A stretch of 64,000 nucleotides of DNA from Hyphomicrobiaceae bacterium (GCA_002919265.1 PKEY01000070.1:1-64000), one strand, 5' to 3'; counted from the first letter of the stretch, positions 8,962 through 18,617 are shown. Notes: a model not told the origin generated them from the letters alone. Translations and numbers: made by a program.

Positions 8962-9977
8962 GATGCCTCCGCCAACCGATTCCACGCTTGAGGATCGCGT
9001 TTTTCTGCAGGAATAGCACAACGGACCTCGCGCCCATTGCCAACCGCGCTCAGAGGCACAGGGCCCGTTGCACAACTTTCGACGGCATAAGGGCAGCGAT
9101 CTATGAACCCGCATCGCGTGCGCTCGCCGACCTGGCGAGGTACAATTCCGGGAATAAAGCCAAGTAGATCGCCGCGCTTCGTCTGGCCCGGCACCGGAAT
9201 GGAGCGCATCAGGCCTTCCGTGTAAGGGTGCAGAGGACGGCTGAGGATATCATCGCAGGCACCGACTTCGACGACCTCACCGCCGTACATCACCACGATC
9301 CGGTCCGCCATGCCTGCGACGACGCCAAGATCATGTGTGATGAGGATGAGGCCAATACCAGTGTCGCGCTGGATTTCGCGCAGAAGGCGCAGAATTTGCG
9401 CCTGGATCGTCACGTCGAGCGCTGTAGTTGGCTCATCGGCAATGATCAGTTCCGGCTCGCAGAGCAGAGCCATGGCGATCATCACTCGCTGGCGCAAACC
9501 ACCGGAAAGCTGATGGGGAAATTGAGAAAGCCGCTCTTCTGGCGACGGAATGCCGACCTTACGCAAGAGCTCGAGCGACCTCTCGCGCGCAGCCTGACTC
9601 GAAATCCGGCGATGTTGCTGCAGGATCTCACGCATCTGATCGCCGATGCGGTAGCAGGGATCGAGCGCGGTCATCGGATCCTGGAAAATCATCGCGATCC
9701 GATCGCCTCTCAGCTGCCGCCATCTGCGTGGTGATGCATTGGTGAGGGCCTCGCCCTTGAGCGTAATGCGTTCGCACGTATATCGTGCGGCCCGCGGCAA
9801 GAGTCCCATGATGGCGAGCGCCGTGAGGCTCTTGCCACAACCTGACTCACCGACCACCGCGACAGTCTCGCCGCGAGATACGCTAAGGTCGACGCCCCGA
9901 ACTGGCCGTAAAACTGCGCCTTCTACGGGAATTTCAACCTGCAGCCCCTTAACCTCTAGGATCGGTTCGCCACGCAT
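8958..9977 (-). CDS. Oligopeptide/dipeptide ABC transporter ATP-binding protein, DppD/OppD type
   Basis: A 339-residue ATPase with Walker [10 protein letters not shown], signature [15 protein letters not shown], Walker [13 protein letters not shown] and the family C-terminal cysteine region ([15 protein letters not shown]). It starts one base after the upstream permease stop and overlaps the downstream ATPase by four bases. It is one half of the heterodimeric motor of a peptide or peptide-like solute importer at the inner membrane. Confidence 0.9.
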   Translation of the reverse strand: MRGEPILEVKGLQVEIPVEGAVLRPVRGVDLSVSRGETVAVVGESGCGKSLTALAIMGLLPRAARYTCERITLKGEALTNASPRRWRQLRGDRIAMIFQDPMTALDPCYRIGDQMREILQQHRRISSQAARERSLELLRKVGIPSPEERLSQFPHQLSGGLRQRVMIAMALLCEPELIIADEPTTALDVTIQAQILRLLREIQRDTGIGLILITHDLGVVAGMADRIVVMYGGEVVEVGACDDILSRPLHPYTEGLMRSIPVPGQTKRGDLLGFIPGIVPRQVGERTRCGFIDRCPYAVESCATGPVPLSAVGNGREVRCAIPAEKRDPQAWNRLAEAS

Positions 9978-9978
9978 C

Positions 9979-10881
9979 TCACGCTCTTCCCTCAGGCGTC
10001 GTCACGTCCCGGATGGCGTCACCGATGAGATTGATTGCGAAAATAAGTGCCACGAGCGCAGCGCCTGGAATGGCGACCATCCACGGACGGAATAAGAGCT
10101 GCGTCTTAGCCTCCGAAACCATCAATCCCCAGGACACCTCAGGAGGCTGCACACCGAGTCCCAGGAACGACAAAGCAGCCTCAAGCAAAATCGCGTGCGC
10201 GAACTCGATCGAAGCAACTACAATCAATGGGCCGGTGATGTTGGGGAGAATTTCCTTCAGCAAGATACGGCTTGTCGAGCTGCCGATCGTCCGCGCGGCT
10301 ATGATGAATTCGCGCTGCGCCACCTGTTGAGTCGCACTTCGAACCACAATGGCAAAGCGATCCCACAACAATAGCCCGATGACGACAATCATCAGGGAAA
10401 GGGAGCTTCCAATCAGGGCGACGACCACCAATGCGACGAGCACGACCGGAAGCGTCAGACGGATGGTCACCACGAAGTTGATGATGAGATCAACCCAACC
10501 GCCCCAGTAACCGGCAGCCACGCCGAGCGCCGTGCCGATGACCCCGGAAATAAGTACGGTGAACAATCCGATAATGAGGGAGATGCGAGCGCCGTAGAGG
10601 AGCCGCGCCAGATAATCCCGCCCAAGGTTATCGGTTCCTAGAATATGCTCCCAGGAACCCTTGTCAGCCCAAATGGGTGGCAGAAATCGCCGCGCCAGAT
10701 CCTGTGCCGTCGGATCATGATGGGTGAGCACCGGAGCGAGAATCGCTGCAATCGTAATCGCGAGGAGGATGAGCCCGCCAACCCAAAAGCTGCCATGCCG
10801 GAGCGCGCGCCGCAGGGCCACTCGGCCCGGCGACATGGAGCGGTCAATCGTCGGTGCTGCGGAATTAGCTGCGACTGTCAT
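9979..10881 (-). CDS. Peptide ABC transporter permease, DppC type
   Basis: A 300-residue inner-membrane protein with about six hydrophobic segments. It has the DppC N-terminal domain (HHDPTAQDLARRFLPP, then LGTDNLGRDYLARLLYGAR) and the EAA loop region (EFIIAARTIGSSTSRIL). It follows the DppB-type gene by five bases and is followed by the ATPase pair, completing the standard order binding protein - B - C - D - F. Confidence 0.9.
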   Translation of the reverse strand: MTVAANSAAPTIDRSMSPGRVALRRALRHGSFWVGGLILLAITIAAILAPVLTHHDPTAQDLARRFLPPIWADKGSWEHILGTDNLGRDYLARLLYGARISLIIGLFTVLISGVIGTALGVAAGYWGGWVDLIINFVVTIRLTLPVVLVALVVVALIGSSLSLMIVVIGLLLWDRFAIVVRSATQQVAQREFIIAARTIGSSTSRILLKEILPNITGPLIVVASIEFAHAILLEAALSFLGLGVQPPEVSWGLMVSEAKTQLLFRPWMVAIPGAALVALIFAINLIGDAIRDVTTPEGRA

Positions 10882-10886
10882 TGCAC

Positions 10887-11804
10887 TCAGGACATCCGAA
10901 TGCGCGGATCGAGAACCGCGTTCAGCAAGTCAGCAAGAAGGGTAAGAAAGGCATAAGCTGTGGCAATGACCAACAGAATCGCCTGGATCACCTCGATATC
11001 CGCACGCTGAATGGACTCCCAAGCCAGATACCCAAGGCCCTTCAATGAAAAAATCGTCTCAATGACGATCGAGCCTCCAAGCATGAAGCCGAGCTGGACG
11101 GCAGCGAGTGACACGACCGGAATAATCGCATGCCGAAGTCCGTGCCGAACAACGACGCGCCAAGGGGCGAGGCCATAGGCGCGAGCCGTGCGAACATGAT
11201 CGGATTGCAGCACGTCCATCATGCCCGAACGCGTCAACCGCATTATAGCAGGAGTTGCATAGTAACCCAGCGCAATAGCAGGCATGATGAAGTGGGCCCA
11301 TGTAGCGCCGCCTGAAATCGGCAGCAGTCGGAAATAGACGCCAAATATGTACATGAGCCCTAAAGCGAACACGAATGAGGGCAGCGCCTGACCTGCAACA
11401 GCTAGCCAAAGCGCTATGCGATCGATCAACGTATTGGGGTAGAGCGCCGCGAGAACACCTAACGGGATCGAGAGAAGTAGCGCGAAGCTGAGTGCCAGCA
11501 CGCCAAGAGTTGCTGTCACTGGCATATGATCGGCAAGGACATCGGCGACATCCATACGCAAATAATAAGAGCGGCCGAACTCGCCCTGCAGCACACGGCC
11601 AATCCAATCAAAATATTGGACTATCAATGGCCGGTCGAAACCATAGAGCTGTCTGACGGCAGCAATGTCACTCTCGGTAGCACCCTCCCCAGCCATTGCC
11701 GCAGCGGGGTCGCCCGACAAATGGACAAGCAAAAAGGCGACCACCGAAGTAACAGCGATCACCAGAAACGTCACGCAAATACGCTTGAGGATAAAATACG
11801 TCAT
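10887..11804 (-). CDS. Peptide ABC transporter permease, DppB type
   Basis: A 305-residue inner-membrane permease starting with the typical short N-terminal helix (TYFILKRICVTFLVIAVTSV), then the GDPA segment and the EAA motif (DHVRTARAYGLAPWRVVVRHGLRHA). It lies 43 bases downstream of the solute-binding protein gene on the same strand and forms the transmembrane channel with the DppC-type partner. Confidence 0.9.
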   Translation of the reverse strand: MTYFILKRICVTFLVIAVTSVVAFLLVHLSGDPAAAMAGEGATESDIAAVRQLYGFDRPLIVQYFDWIGRVLQGEFGRSYYLRMDVADVLADHMPVTATLGVLALSFALLLSIPLGVLAALYPNTLIDRIALWLAVAGQALPSFVFALGLMYIFGVYFRLLPISGGATWAHFIMPAIALGYYATPAIMRLTRSGMMDVLQSDHVRTARAYGLAPWRVVVRHGLRHAIIPVVSLAAVQLGFMLGGSIVIETIFSLKGLGYLAWESIQRADIEVIQAILLVIATAYAFLTLLADLLNAVLDPRIRMS

Positions 11805-11847
11805 ATCCCTCGGTGGGGTGCGGGGTTATTCCCGCACCCGTTCTGAG

Positions 11848-13389
11848 CTATTTCCACTTGGCCATGTAGAAGTGTGCCATCTCGTCATCAGTCAGAGGAT
11901 AGTCGAGATCGCTCGTGAAGGCATACGTCCGGCCATAGATGAATAGCGGAAGGTAATACGCCTGATCGGCGATCTTCTTCAGCGCCTTCGAATAGAGCTC
12001 CTTGCGGACTGCCGGATCCATCGTCTTTTCTGCTTTGGCAAGCCAATCTCGCACCTCTTCATCACGGGCGTAGTCGTCCGGACTGAACTGGAAATAATGG
12101 CCGGTCGAAGCTGACGCGTCGAGCATTCCATTCGAGCCGAAGGTCAGGTGTGCAATCGGCGTCTTATTGTCTACAATGAGGGGACGCAGAGCCCGCCACT
12201 GCAGGAACTGCAGTTCCGCATTGATCCCTACTGCCCTCAGATAATTGATAACAGCTTCAGAATACGGCCGATCGCGATAGGCGTAAAACTGAACAGTGAA
12301 ACCATTCGGATACCCAGCTTCGGCGAGCAACTGCTTTGCCTTTTCCGGATTATACTCGTATTGTACCACGTCCGTTTCGCAGCCGAATTGTATCGGCACG
12401 CACAGCGACTTCTGAACAGCTGCACCTTCACCGACGAGATTCTTTGCGATTGCCTCACGGTCGATCGCATGGGCAATGGCCCGCCGGACACGCACGTCTG
12501 TCAGAGGATTTTTGCCTGTGCGGCCCGCTGCGTCGAGCGCCAGGAACGACATACGCATGGTTGGCGCGGAGACCACGGTAATATTGGGCATCGTGTTCAG
12601 CATGTCCGCATTCTCGGGCGGAACGCCCCAGATCCAGTCGACACCGCCGGTCACCAGCTCCGCGACTTGTGTTTCAGTATCCTTGATCGTCCGATAAACG
12701 ATCTTGCCGATCGTGGGTTTTCCTTTCGGACTTCCCTCGAAATAGTCAGGATTCTTGACGAGCGTAAGCGACTGACCCGGCTGGTAACTCTCAATCTTGT
12801 ATGGCCCGGTACAGACTGGAAGAACTGCGCCCCAATCGCGGCGCGTTTTGCCATCAGCGCCCGGAACTTCGGGAGCCTTTTGATAGTGCCCCGATGGATA
12901 AATCGGCGAGGTACCAGAGAGGTATTCAAACGCAGCTGGTGTAGGCCCTTTCGTGTGAATGCGAATCTTGTGCGTGTCGACCACCTCGACATTCTTAATC
13001 CAGTCGACGACCACGCGGATCTTCATGTCGCTGTCGGGGGCAGCGAGGTGATTCAGGGTGTCAGCCACGTCCTGGGCATCGAAATCTGTTCCGTCGTGGA
13101 ACTTTACGCCTCTGCGAAGTTCCATCTCAAGCGTGGTATCATCCAGCCACCTCCAACTCGTTGCGAGCAAAGGCAAATACTCGTTTGTCTTGGGATCGCG
13201 GTACAGAAGACTGTCGCACTGCGCGTACGCGGTGATCAACGCCTCGCGCTGATTTCCGTAATACAAGTCGGGCGTGTCCATCTCGGTCGCTGTCGCCCAG
13301 ATCAACGTATCATTGTCCTTCCCCGCAAAAGCTGGGAAAGATGCGAGGACGGCAAAACTGATCGTCCAGAGGGCCGATTTTACTCTCAT
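11848..13389 (-). CDS. Periplasmic solute-binding protein of the peptide ABC importer (SBP family 5)
   Basis: A 513-residue secreted protein with a clear signal peptide (MRVKSALWTISFAVLASFPAFAG) and the family-5 body (LLATSWRWLDDTTLEMELRR, VKFHDGTDFDAQD, then VRRAIAHAIDREAIAKNL). The ATG at 13389 has a GAGAGG ribosome site and overlaps the stop of the upstream hydrolase gene by four bases; the ORF-track start 14 codons upstream lies inside that gene. It captures the substrate in the periplasm. SBP-5 proteins bind peptides but also nickel, opines and sugars, so peptide import is an inference from the neighbouring hydrolases. Confidence 0.9.
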   Translation of the reverse strand: MRVKSALWTISFAVLASFPAFAGKDNDTLIWATATEMDTPDLYYGNQREALITAYAQCDSLLYRDPKTNEYLPLLATSWRWLDDTTLEMELRRGVKFHDGTDFDAQDVADTLNHLAAPDSDMKIRVVVDWIKNVEVVDTHKIRIHTKGPTPAAFEYLSGTSPIYPSGHYQKAPEVPGADGKTRRDWGAVLPVCTGPYKIESYQPGQSLTLVKNPDYFEGSPKGKPTIGKIVYRTIKDTETQVAELVTGGVDWIWGVPPENADMLNTMPNITVVSAPTMRMSFLALDAAGRTGKNPLTDVRVRRAIAHAIDREAIAKNLVGEGAAVQKSLCVPIQFGCETDVVQYEYNPEKAKQLLAEAGYPNGFTVQFYAYRDRPYSEAVINYLRAVGINAELQFLQWRALRPLIVDNKTPIAHLTFGSNGMLDASASTGHYFQFSPDDYARDEEVRDWLAKAEKTMDPAVRKELYSKALKKIADQAYYLPLFIYGRTYAFTSDLDYPLTDDEMAHFYMAKWK

Positions 13390-15248
13390 GGTTTTCCTCT
13401 CGTCTTGGACTGAATCCCTCCCTGACGCCAAGGAAGCGTCAGTGCCGAAGCCATACGTCCGCCGCGCTGAATGCCGAGGACCGGAGGGCGTCCGTGGGGC
13501 AACTGGACATAATGATCACAGTCTGCGCCAGCGATTGACATGCGAATTCTGCTACCGCGCTGGAAGACCCAAGCCGTCGGAAGCAAAGCAAAGCGCATTC
13601 GCGCTGGCTCACCCGGTGTGAGCGGCTCTGCATTTGCTCTCGAAAAATCACGGAAAGGCCATGTCCACTTCTGGAAACGCTGGGGCTCCGCTTCTTTTCG
13701 GTGTAGCGCGCGCAGAACTCCTTCCGTTACGTAACGCACTGTGCCATCGGCCTCAACTTCAGATAAGTAGATATGCAGAACCGCATCGCGTTCGCTCGAT
13801 TTTAGCCAAAGATCGACCACAGGATGACCAGCAATCTCGACCTTTTCTTCTAGAGGCGGAGACGTATACGAAAGCATGCGCTCATCACGCCCCTGCCAGT
13901 CAGTATAGTACTCGGAGGTATCGATTGCTGAGAGGCGTTCGTGACGCGTCAACGAACCGGTGCCAACTGTGAAATCGACCCGATAGATGTCCTCGCCTGG
14001 ACTGCCGATAGCTGCACTAAGAGCGCCGCTAGCTGAAAGATAAAAAATTTTGCTGTCCTCGATCGGAGGCCACGAAGTCGCCTCGCGCCATTGTTCTTCG
14101 TGCAGACAGAAATAATGGATCGGTGACTCGTGCTGGAGGCCGGTATCTAACCCCATGAGGTAGTGGTCAAAGAACCGCAGCACCTCAGCCAGGACATTGA
14201 ACTCAGGTTGGACGCTTTTGCGCCATGGCGAAACATTGGTCCTCGCGCCGTGGTCCCACGGCCCGAGAAGCAGGTGCTGTTTCTTGTTCGGCAGGGACAA
14301 GTAGCGAGCGATGGAGCCGTTGGAAAAGCCTGCGCCATCCATCCACCCCGAAATCGAATAGATGGCTACGTCAGGGTCAATGCTCTCAGCGTAATGGTAC
14401 GGGCTAAACGAGAACGCGCCGAAAGCCTCGTCGTAAGGCAATCGAGAATCGGCAAATTGAAATTCCGAAATGAAATCCGGCATATGAAAATTGGCCAAGT
14501 GCTCCCTGACCGCAGCGCGGCAGAGAGACCCGTCGACGTCCTCATCCACCGGCTGAGGCCCGGCGAAGTCCGGATTACTAAAGTAGGGCTGGCGCGCGAG
14601 AATATCTCGACGATCGTGATCGAGGCCGATCATCAGCTCATCGTAGGTCCGGGCCAAGTTATTCAGCAGGACTCCGCCAGGATAGAGATGGTCGGCGTAC
14701 GTGTTCCACACCGCGAAAAGCGGGGCGATTGCCTTAACCGCTTTATGCCCAGTGCTCGCAAGGAAGCAAGCCGCAGCACCGAGGTAAGAAATACCCGTTG
14801 AACCAATGATCCCTTTCGACCACGGCTGGGCGACGATCCAATCCGCAATCTCGCGGTAATCCTCCCGTTCAACCGGTGACCGGAAGGAGTCCCGTGTGCC
14901 GAAGCTCGCACCCGTACCCCGTACATCGACAACGACGAGTGCGTACCCTCGCGGAACAAAAAAATCCCGATACTTGCCTGCATTTGGGCTCGGATCCGTT
15001 GTCGGAGAGGCGCCTTCGCGCAGCGCGAAACGCCGATAGTACGGCGTAAGAATAAGAATGGTCGGGAAACCGCCTACCGGCGTCTCACCCAGTGGCAAAT
15101 AGATGTCTGCAGCGAGGCGGCAGCCGTCTCGCATCGTGAGATAGAGCGAGCGAGGCCGTTCAGGCAGACGGAAGCGCGGGGGCCTCTCCTCCAAGTAACG
15201 CGACGGTGGCTTGCGCCAGGCCGAGCACATTGCGTCGCTGTCCGACAT
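13386..15248 (-). CDS. CocE/NonD family hydrolase
   Basis: A 620-residue serine hydrolase of the X-Pro dipeptidyl-peptidase/cocaine esterase group. It has an N-terminal alpha/beta-hydrolase domain with LTMRDGCRLAADIYLP, VDVRGTGASFG and nucleophile elbow GSTGISYLG, and a C-terminal jelly-roll domain (LWLKSSERDAVLHIYLSEV). The ATG at 15248 follows GGAGGGG; the ORF-track start eight codons earlier has none. No signal peptide is visible, so it is probably cytoplasmic. It is the first gene of the uptake operon and is translationally coupled to the binding protein. It may cleave an ester, amide or acyl-peptide bond of the substrate. Confidence 0.85.
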   Translation of the reverse strand: MSDSDAMCSAWRKPPSRYLEERPPRFRLPERPRSLYLTMRDGCRLAADIYLPLGETPVGGFPTILILTPYYRRFALREGASPTTDPSPNAGKYRDFFVPRGYALVVVDVRGTGASFGTRDSFRSPVEREDYREIADWIVAQPWSKGIIGSTGISYLGAAACFLASTGHKAVKAIAPLFAVWNTYADHLYPGGVLLNNLARTYDELMIGLDHDRRDILARQPYFSNPDFAGPQPVDEDVDGSLCRAAVREHLANFHMPDFISEFQFADSRLPYDEAFGAFSFSPYHYAESIDPDVAIYSISGWMDGAGFSNGSIARYLSLPNKKQHLLLGPWDHGARTNVSPWRKSVQPEFNVLAEVLRFFDHYLMGLDTGLQHESPIHYFCLHEEQWREATSWPPIEDSKIFYLSASGALSAAIGSPGEDIYRVDFTVGTGSLTRHERLSAIDTSEYYTDWQGRDERMLSYTSPPLEEKVEIAGHPVVDLWLKSSERDAVLHIYLSEVEADGTVRYVTEGVLRALHRKEAEPQRFQKWTWPFRDFSRANAEPLTPGEPARMRFALLPTAWVFQRGSRIRMSIAGADCDHYVQLPHGRPPVLGIQRGGRMASALTLPWRQGGIQSKTRGKP

Positions 15249-15356
15249 CCAGGCCCCTCCGGAACACCACACCTTCTTGACACCCTAAAGCCGTTGCTTC
15301 ATGCGTCAATTTCATATTACGCAAATGTTCATGCATTATGCGCAAGGATGATTTGA
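15249..15356. promoter_or_regulatory. Divergent promoter region with candidate LysR operator
   Basis: This 108-base AT-richer region separates the uptake operon from its divergent LysR gene. An imperfect-length dyad TGCGT-N12-ACGCA lies at 15302-15323, followed by a related ATTATGCGCAA at 15335-15345. LysR regulators usually bind dyads of this size in the shared promoter region. Assignment rests on position and symmetry only. Confidence 0.4.
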
Positions 15357-16259
15357 GTGAATATCAAGGGGTTAGAGGCTCTTAGAGCCTTTATGGAGGG
15401 TGGTTCGCTCAACGAGGCAGCGCAGCGACTGCACAAGACGCAGCCTCAAGTGAGCCGTCTGTTAGCTGCGTTGGAACAAGAGGTTGGATTTCCGCTTTTC
15501 AACCGCGAGAAACGGCGTCTTGTTCCTACTTCTGAAGCGCGAGCATTCTACTCGCATGTCGAGCACGCGCTACACAGCCTTGACGAAGTCAAACTCGCAG
15601 CTGAGCGCGTCCGCACCCAACAGCGCCAACACGTCCGCATACTTACGGCACCTCACGTCACGGAGGCGTTGATTGCCGAGGCGATAGCAAGAATGACAGC
15701 CGAATATCCAGGCTTCACGGCATCCATCGACGCCCGCTCTCGCCTCGACATCGAACTTTGGCTCGGAAAAGAACAGTTTGATCTTGGAATTACCGTTCTC
15801 CCACTAGACAGCGACATTATCGAAATTGAACCCATGGTCACGATCAGCGCCGTCGCAGTTATGCGCGAGGATCATGAGCTTGCGACCAAAAAAACAATTC
15901 ATGTTTCCGATCTAGTAGGGCAACCCTTAGTTGCCAACGCCCCGCGAACAGTCATGCGGCAACGGCTTGACGCGACGTTTCGGACTATCGGCGCAACGCC
16001 GAATATTCGGCTGGAGACACCAAATGGACTTGTAGCTTGCGAACTTGCTGGGCGCGGCCTAGGGATCGCCGTTGCTGACGCTTTTGTTGCACGCTCCAGC
16101 CTAAAGCCTGGCATGGCCATACGATCCTTCGAGCCAGCTATCGAACTGACGTATATCCTGATATTTCCTCGGTGGAAGGAGCAAACCCAGGTGGTTAAAC
16201 GACTTGCTACACTTGTACGGGACGCTGCTCACCAGCAGGTAGCGAACAGCTTGGTGTAA
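15357..16259 (+). CDS. LysR-family transcriptional regulator
   Basis: A 300-residue LysR protein with an N-terminal winged helix-turn-helix (AFMEGGSLNEAAQRLHKTQPQVSRLLAALEQEVG, cited only as the first ~40 residues) and a C-terminal effector-binding domain. It starts at GTG with AAGGA eight bases upstream. It is transcribed away from the CocE-peptide ABC operon, the classic arrangement for a regulator of the adjacent operon, and probably responds to the imported compound or a breakdown product. It ends 20 bases before the convergent TadE-like gene. Confidence 0.9.
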   Translation: MNIKGLEALRAFMEGGSLNEAAQRLHKTQPQVSRLLAALEQEVGFPLFNREKRRLVPTSEARAFYSHVEHALHSLDEVKLAAERVRTQQRQHVRILTAPHVTEALIAEAIARMTAEYPGFTASIDARSRLDIELWLGKEQFDLGITVLPLDSDIIEIEPMVTISAVAVMREDHELATKKTIHVSDLVGQPLVANAPRTVMRQRLDATFRTIGATPNIRLETPNGLVACELAGRGLGIAVADAFVARSSLKPGMAIRSFEPAIELTYILIFPRWKEQTQVVKRLATLVRDAAHQQVANSLV

Positions 16260-16264
16260 TTAAC

Positions 16265-16282
16265 TGAGCTTTTTGAAGCTCA
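16265..16282. terminator. Weak bidirectional hairpin between lysR and tadE-like gene
   Basis: TGAGCTT-TTTG-AAGCTCA forms a 7-bp perfect stem with a 4-base loop, overlapping the minus-strand stop codon. There is no long T tract, so termination activity is uncertain. Confidence 0.4.
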
Positions 16283-16858
16283 ACCGCACGTCATGCCATT
16301 GTACTGTACATAGCTCGACAGACGAGGCTTAAGATAATGAGTCTCCTTCAGAGAAAACGCGGACTTAATGAAATAACTGAAAATCATGGGCACATAGTCG
16401 TATTCCACTTCGGTAACGATAACGCTGCCTCCCGGCTCAACGACGTCGTCGGGTAGAGGATAGGGCTCTCCGTCGGTATACGTGGCTGTGCCACCATTGT
16501 ACTCAAACGACCAGCAAACCCTCGTATCATTTGGTCTGCTGATATTTGCGATGACGTTGAGGATCGTTACTCGCAGCCGCTGAGGATCATAGGGGCGCAT
16601 AAGGTGGCCAACAATCTCCATGATGCCCGCGACTTCGCTGGTCGTAATCGATTTTGTCTGCGCCACAAGATCAGCCGTCGCGTTCGCTACCTGGCTCACG
16701 CGCCGTTCGACGGTCAGCGCCTGACTGAACTCGATGGTGCCAGCAAAAAGCATAAAAAGGATCGGAACAATCAGGGCAAATTCGACTGCCGCCACTCCTT
16801 GCCGGTCCCGCAGGTAGCAGGTGAAATACCGAGCAGTATTCCCTAGCCAGCCCTTCAT
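16280..16858 (-). CDS. TadE/TadG-type minor pilin
   Basis: A 192-residue protein with a short basic N-terminus, the TadE motif (RDRQGVAAVEFALIVPILF, residues 17-35) and one long hydrophobic helix, followed by a periplasmic domain. TadE-type pseudopilins are processed by the prepilin peptidase and prime Flp pilus assembly at the inner membrane. It lies ten bases after a second TadE-type gene, so the two are co-transcribed, divergent from the main tad operon. Confidence 0.85.
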   Translation of the reverse strand: MKGWLGNTARYFTCYLRDRQGVAAVEFALIVPILFMLFAGTIEFSQALTVERRVSQVANATADLVAQTKSITTSEVAGIMEIVGHLMRPYDPQRLRVTILNVIANISRPNDTRVCWSFEYNGGTATYTDGEPYPLPDDVVEPGGSVIVTEVEYDYVPMIFSYFIKSAFSLKETHYLKPRLSSYVQYNGMTCG

Positions 16859-16868
16859 GCCGCTTCCC

Positions 16869-17438
16869 TCAGTCCCCGTAAGGTTCCGTTCGAAACGTGG
16901 CCGAAGCCTGTATAAGCGCGGCGCCGCTTGGCATGTTGCCTAGCTTTAAGAAGGGCAGGAGGCCAGCCATATCCCACTCGTAACAAATCGTGACCAACAC
17001 CACTTCACTCGCTCCACCAGTATTGTAGCTTGTGCCGTGCGGCGGCACGAGATTACCCTCTGTATCGGTGCAGGCCGGGGGTATTATAGAGGCGAAATCG
17101 GAATAGCTCTGCACGTTGACACGCATCTTGCCGTCGCAATCAACAAATGCCGGCAATCTCTTGCACACCTCCTGCTTGAACTCCTCCGCCGTCATCCCGC
17201 TTTCCTGCACAAAACCGACGCGGATCAAGCGGGAAGCCTGCTCGACGGCGCTTTCGAGAGAAAATGTCGTAAAAAAATAAAGCCCCAAACCAAAGATGCC
17301 GAAAAGAAACATAAAAAACGGGAGACCCACCAGTGCGAATTCGATGGCTGTAGTTCCCCTTTCATCTCGCGCCCAGGATCGTGCGAGACCAACCGAACGT
17401 TGCTGAGAAACCGAACGCACGGGGCTAACTAAATACAT
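16869..17438 (-). CDS. TadE/TadF-type minor pilin
   Basis: A 189-residue protein with a basic leader, the processing motif DERGTTAIEFALVGLPFF (residues 25-42), a transmembrane helix rich in Phe and Leu, and a C-terminal domain with four cysteines that could form disulfides. It should act with the downstream TadE-like protein and the prepilin peptidase CpaA in Flp pilus assembly. Whether it corresponds to TadE or TadF cannot be settled by eye. Confidence 0.83.
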   Translation of the reverse strand: MYLVSPVRSVSQQRSVGLARSWARDERGTTAIEFALVGLPFFMFLFGIFGLGLYFFTTFSLESAVEQASRLIRVGFVQESGMTAEEFKQEVCKRLPAFVDCDGKMRVNVQSYSDFASIIPPACTDTEGNLVPPHGTSYNTGGASEVVLVTICYEWDMAGLLPFLKLGNMPSGAALIQASATFRTEPYGD

Positions 17439-17543
17439 AATCCGCTCTCTCGACCGCTCATTCGCAGAAATCGGCCCCGGGGCGACGCTAGGCGGTTACC
17501 GAGTTCGCTGACACTCCGCAAAAGCATTCCGATCCAAGGCGCA

Positions 17544-18035
17544 TCAATTGGCGTCTGCACTACCCGCCCCGGAGGAGAGTTTTATTTTGCGCTCCGAAAG
17601 CTTCGCCACCGTCTCGAAGTACTCCGGATCGTCACCAATGGTGGTCATTGGATTGCACTGAGGTGAGCAGTTGTAGCTCTCTCGCTTGCCGCCCTTGTGG
17701 AGATTCACGACCTTTCGCTCATCCCGTTGGACGAGAACACGCCGCTCGGCAACCACTTCACGATTAGCATCAAGCGCAATGATATTCGTGATGCCGAACG
17801 ACTTACCGGTGACCACGAGAAGATCGTTACTTTGAATGGTGACATCCGCGATGGTGGGATTACCGATGATGATCTCGGTGATTGGCCGCTCAAGCCGCCA
17901 AAGCTGCGACTGATCATATTTGACGATGAGATCGTCCGCCGCGGCGTCGCCTGCTGATGCCGTCAATGCAGTCAGCCCCGCGACAATTGAAGCCACTGTG
18001 AAGCGAGCACCAATCTGAACGCGATACAAAGACAC
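17544..18035 (-). CDS. Stand-alone pilus assembly N-domain protein (CpaC N-terminal-like)
   Basis: A 163-residue secreted protein. After a signal peptide (cleavage near ASAGDAAA) it contains the domain found at the N-terminus of Flp-type secretins (WRLERPITEIIIGNPTIADV, DLLVVTGKSFGITNIIALD). It lacks the secretin channel and ends with a short Cys pair (NCSPQC). Small proteins of this kind accompany tad loci in Hyphomicrobiales. It may sit in the periplasm and help the secretin, but its exact role is not known to me. It is in the same minus-strand block as the minor pilins, 105 bases upstream of them. Confidence 0.8.
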   Translation of the reverse strand: MSLYRVQIGARFTVASIVAGLTALTASAGDAAADDLIVKYDQSQLWRLERPITEIIIGNPTIADVTIQSNDLLVVTGKSFGITNIIALDANREVVAERRVLVQRDERKVVNLHKGGKRESYNCSPQCNPMTTIGDDPEYFETVAKLSERKIKLSSGAGSADAN

Positions 18036-18443
18036 AGCCTCCCCCTGATATCATTTGAGTCAATCGGATTAGGGCGCGGAAGCGTGAAAAATTCGGAAAC
18101 GGCGCACGAAGGCTACGGCAGCCGCTCGGCTATCTAACTGGAAACCGCAGTACTTCCTTTCAAATCTACAGAATTGTTGAGTTTTACAACATTTTAACGA
18201 TGCTATCGCCGCGACCACACGGCGATTTTCCGCACAAAATTCGGGACACTTCCAATTACAATCAAAACGTGCGAAATATACCTATAAGTCATGGCCCCAC
18301 ACGCCGAAGTAGAGCAAACTTTTCAAAGTTCAGCTTCGACTTTTACTTCTCGGCAAGAGATCAAATCTAATTTTGCTCGTGTTCAGCTCAAATGCAGCAG
18401 AACACGGCGCGGAGGCGCCAAACACGAGTGGGAGTTGAGTCAT
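18036..18443. promoter_or_regulatory. Divergent promoter region of the tad locus
   Basis: A 408-base region of lower GC content between the minus-strand minor-pilin block and the Flp pilin. No real gene is seen; the ORF-track start at 18291 is a 5' extension of the pilin. A dyad TGTTG-N7-CAACA at 18175-18191 is a candidate regulator site, and TATAAG at 18283-18288 could be the pilin promoter -10. The long leader is common upstream of highly expressed pilin genes. These site calls are tentative. Confidence 0.4.
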
Positions 18444-18617
18444 ATGAACATGTTCAAGCGTTTCCTTAAGGACGAGTCCGGAGCGACGGCTATCGAGTAC
18501 GGGCTGATTGCTGCCTTGCTGGCGGTTGCAATCATTGCCACTCTTGGCGCCGTTGGTGGTCAACTTGATGCTACATTCGAGAAGGTCCAGAGCAAGCTTG
18601 AGGAAGCGAATAACTAA
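18444..18617 (+). CDS. Flp/Fap family major pilin
   Basis: A 57-residue prepilin with a short basic leader (MNMFKRFLKDESG), the Flp processing motif with cleavage expected after Gly in SGATAIEYGLIAALLA, and a hydrophobic helix. The CpaA peptidase encoded next should cut and assemble it into the adhesive Flp pilus. The ATG at 18444 has GGGAG upstream and gives a typical pilin size; the 108-residue ORF-track version would add an implausible leader. A hairpin follows the gene. Confidence 0.92.
   Translation: MNMFKRFLKDESGATAIEYGLIAALLAVAIIATLGAVGGQLDATFEKVQSKLEEANN

Noticed and set aside
12148-13413. 421-residue plus-strand ORF
   Set aside because: It lies antisense to the solute-binding protein gene, which has a signal peptide and family motifs; the plus-strand translation shows none.
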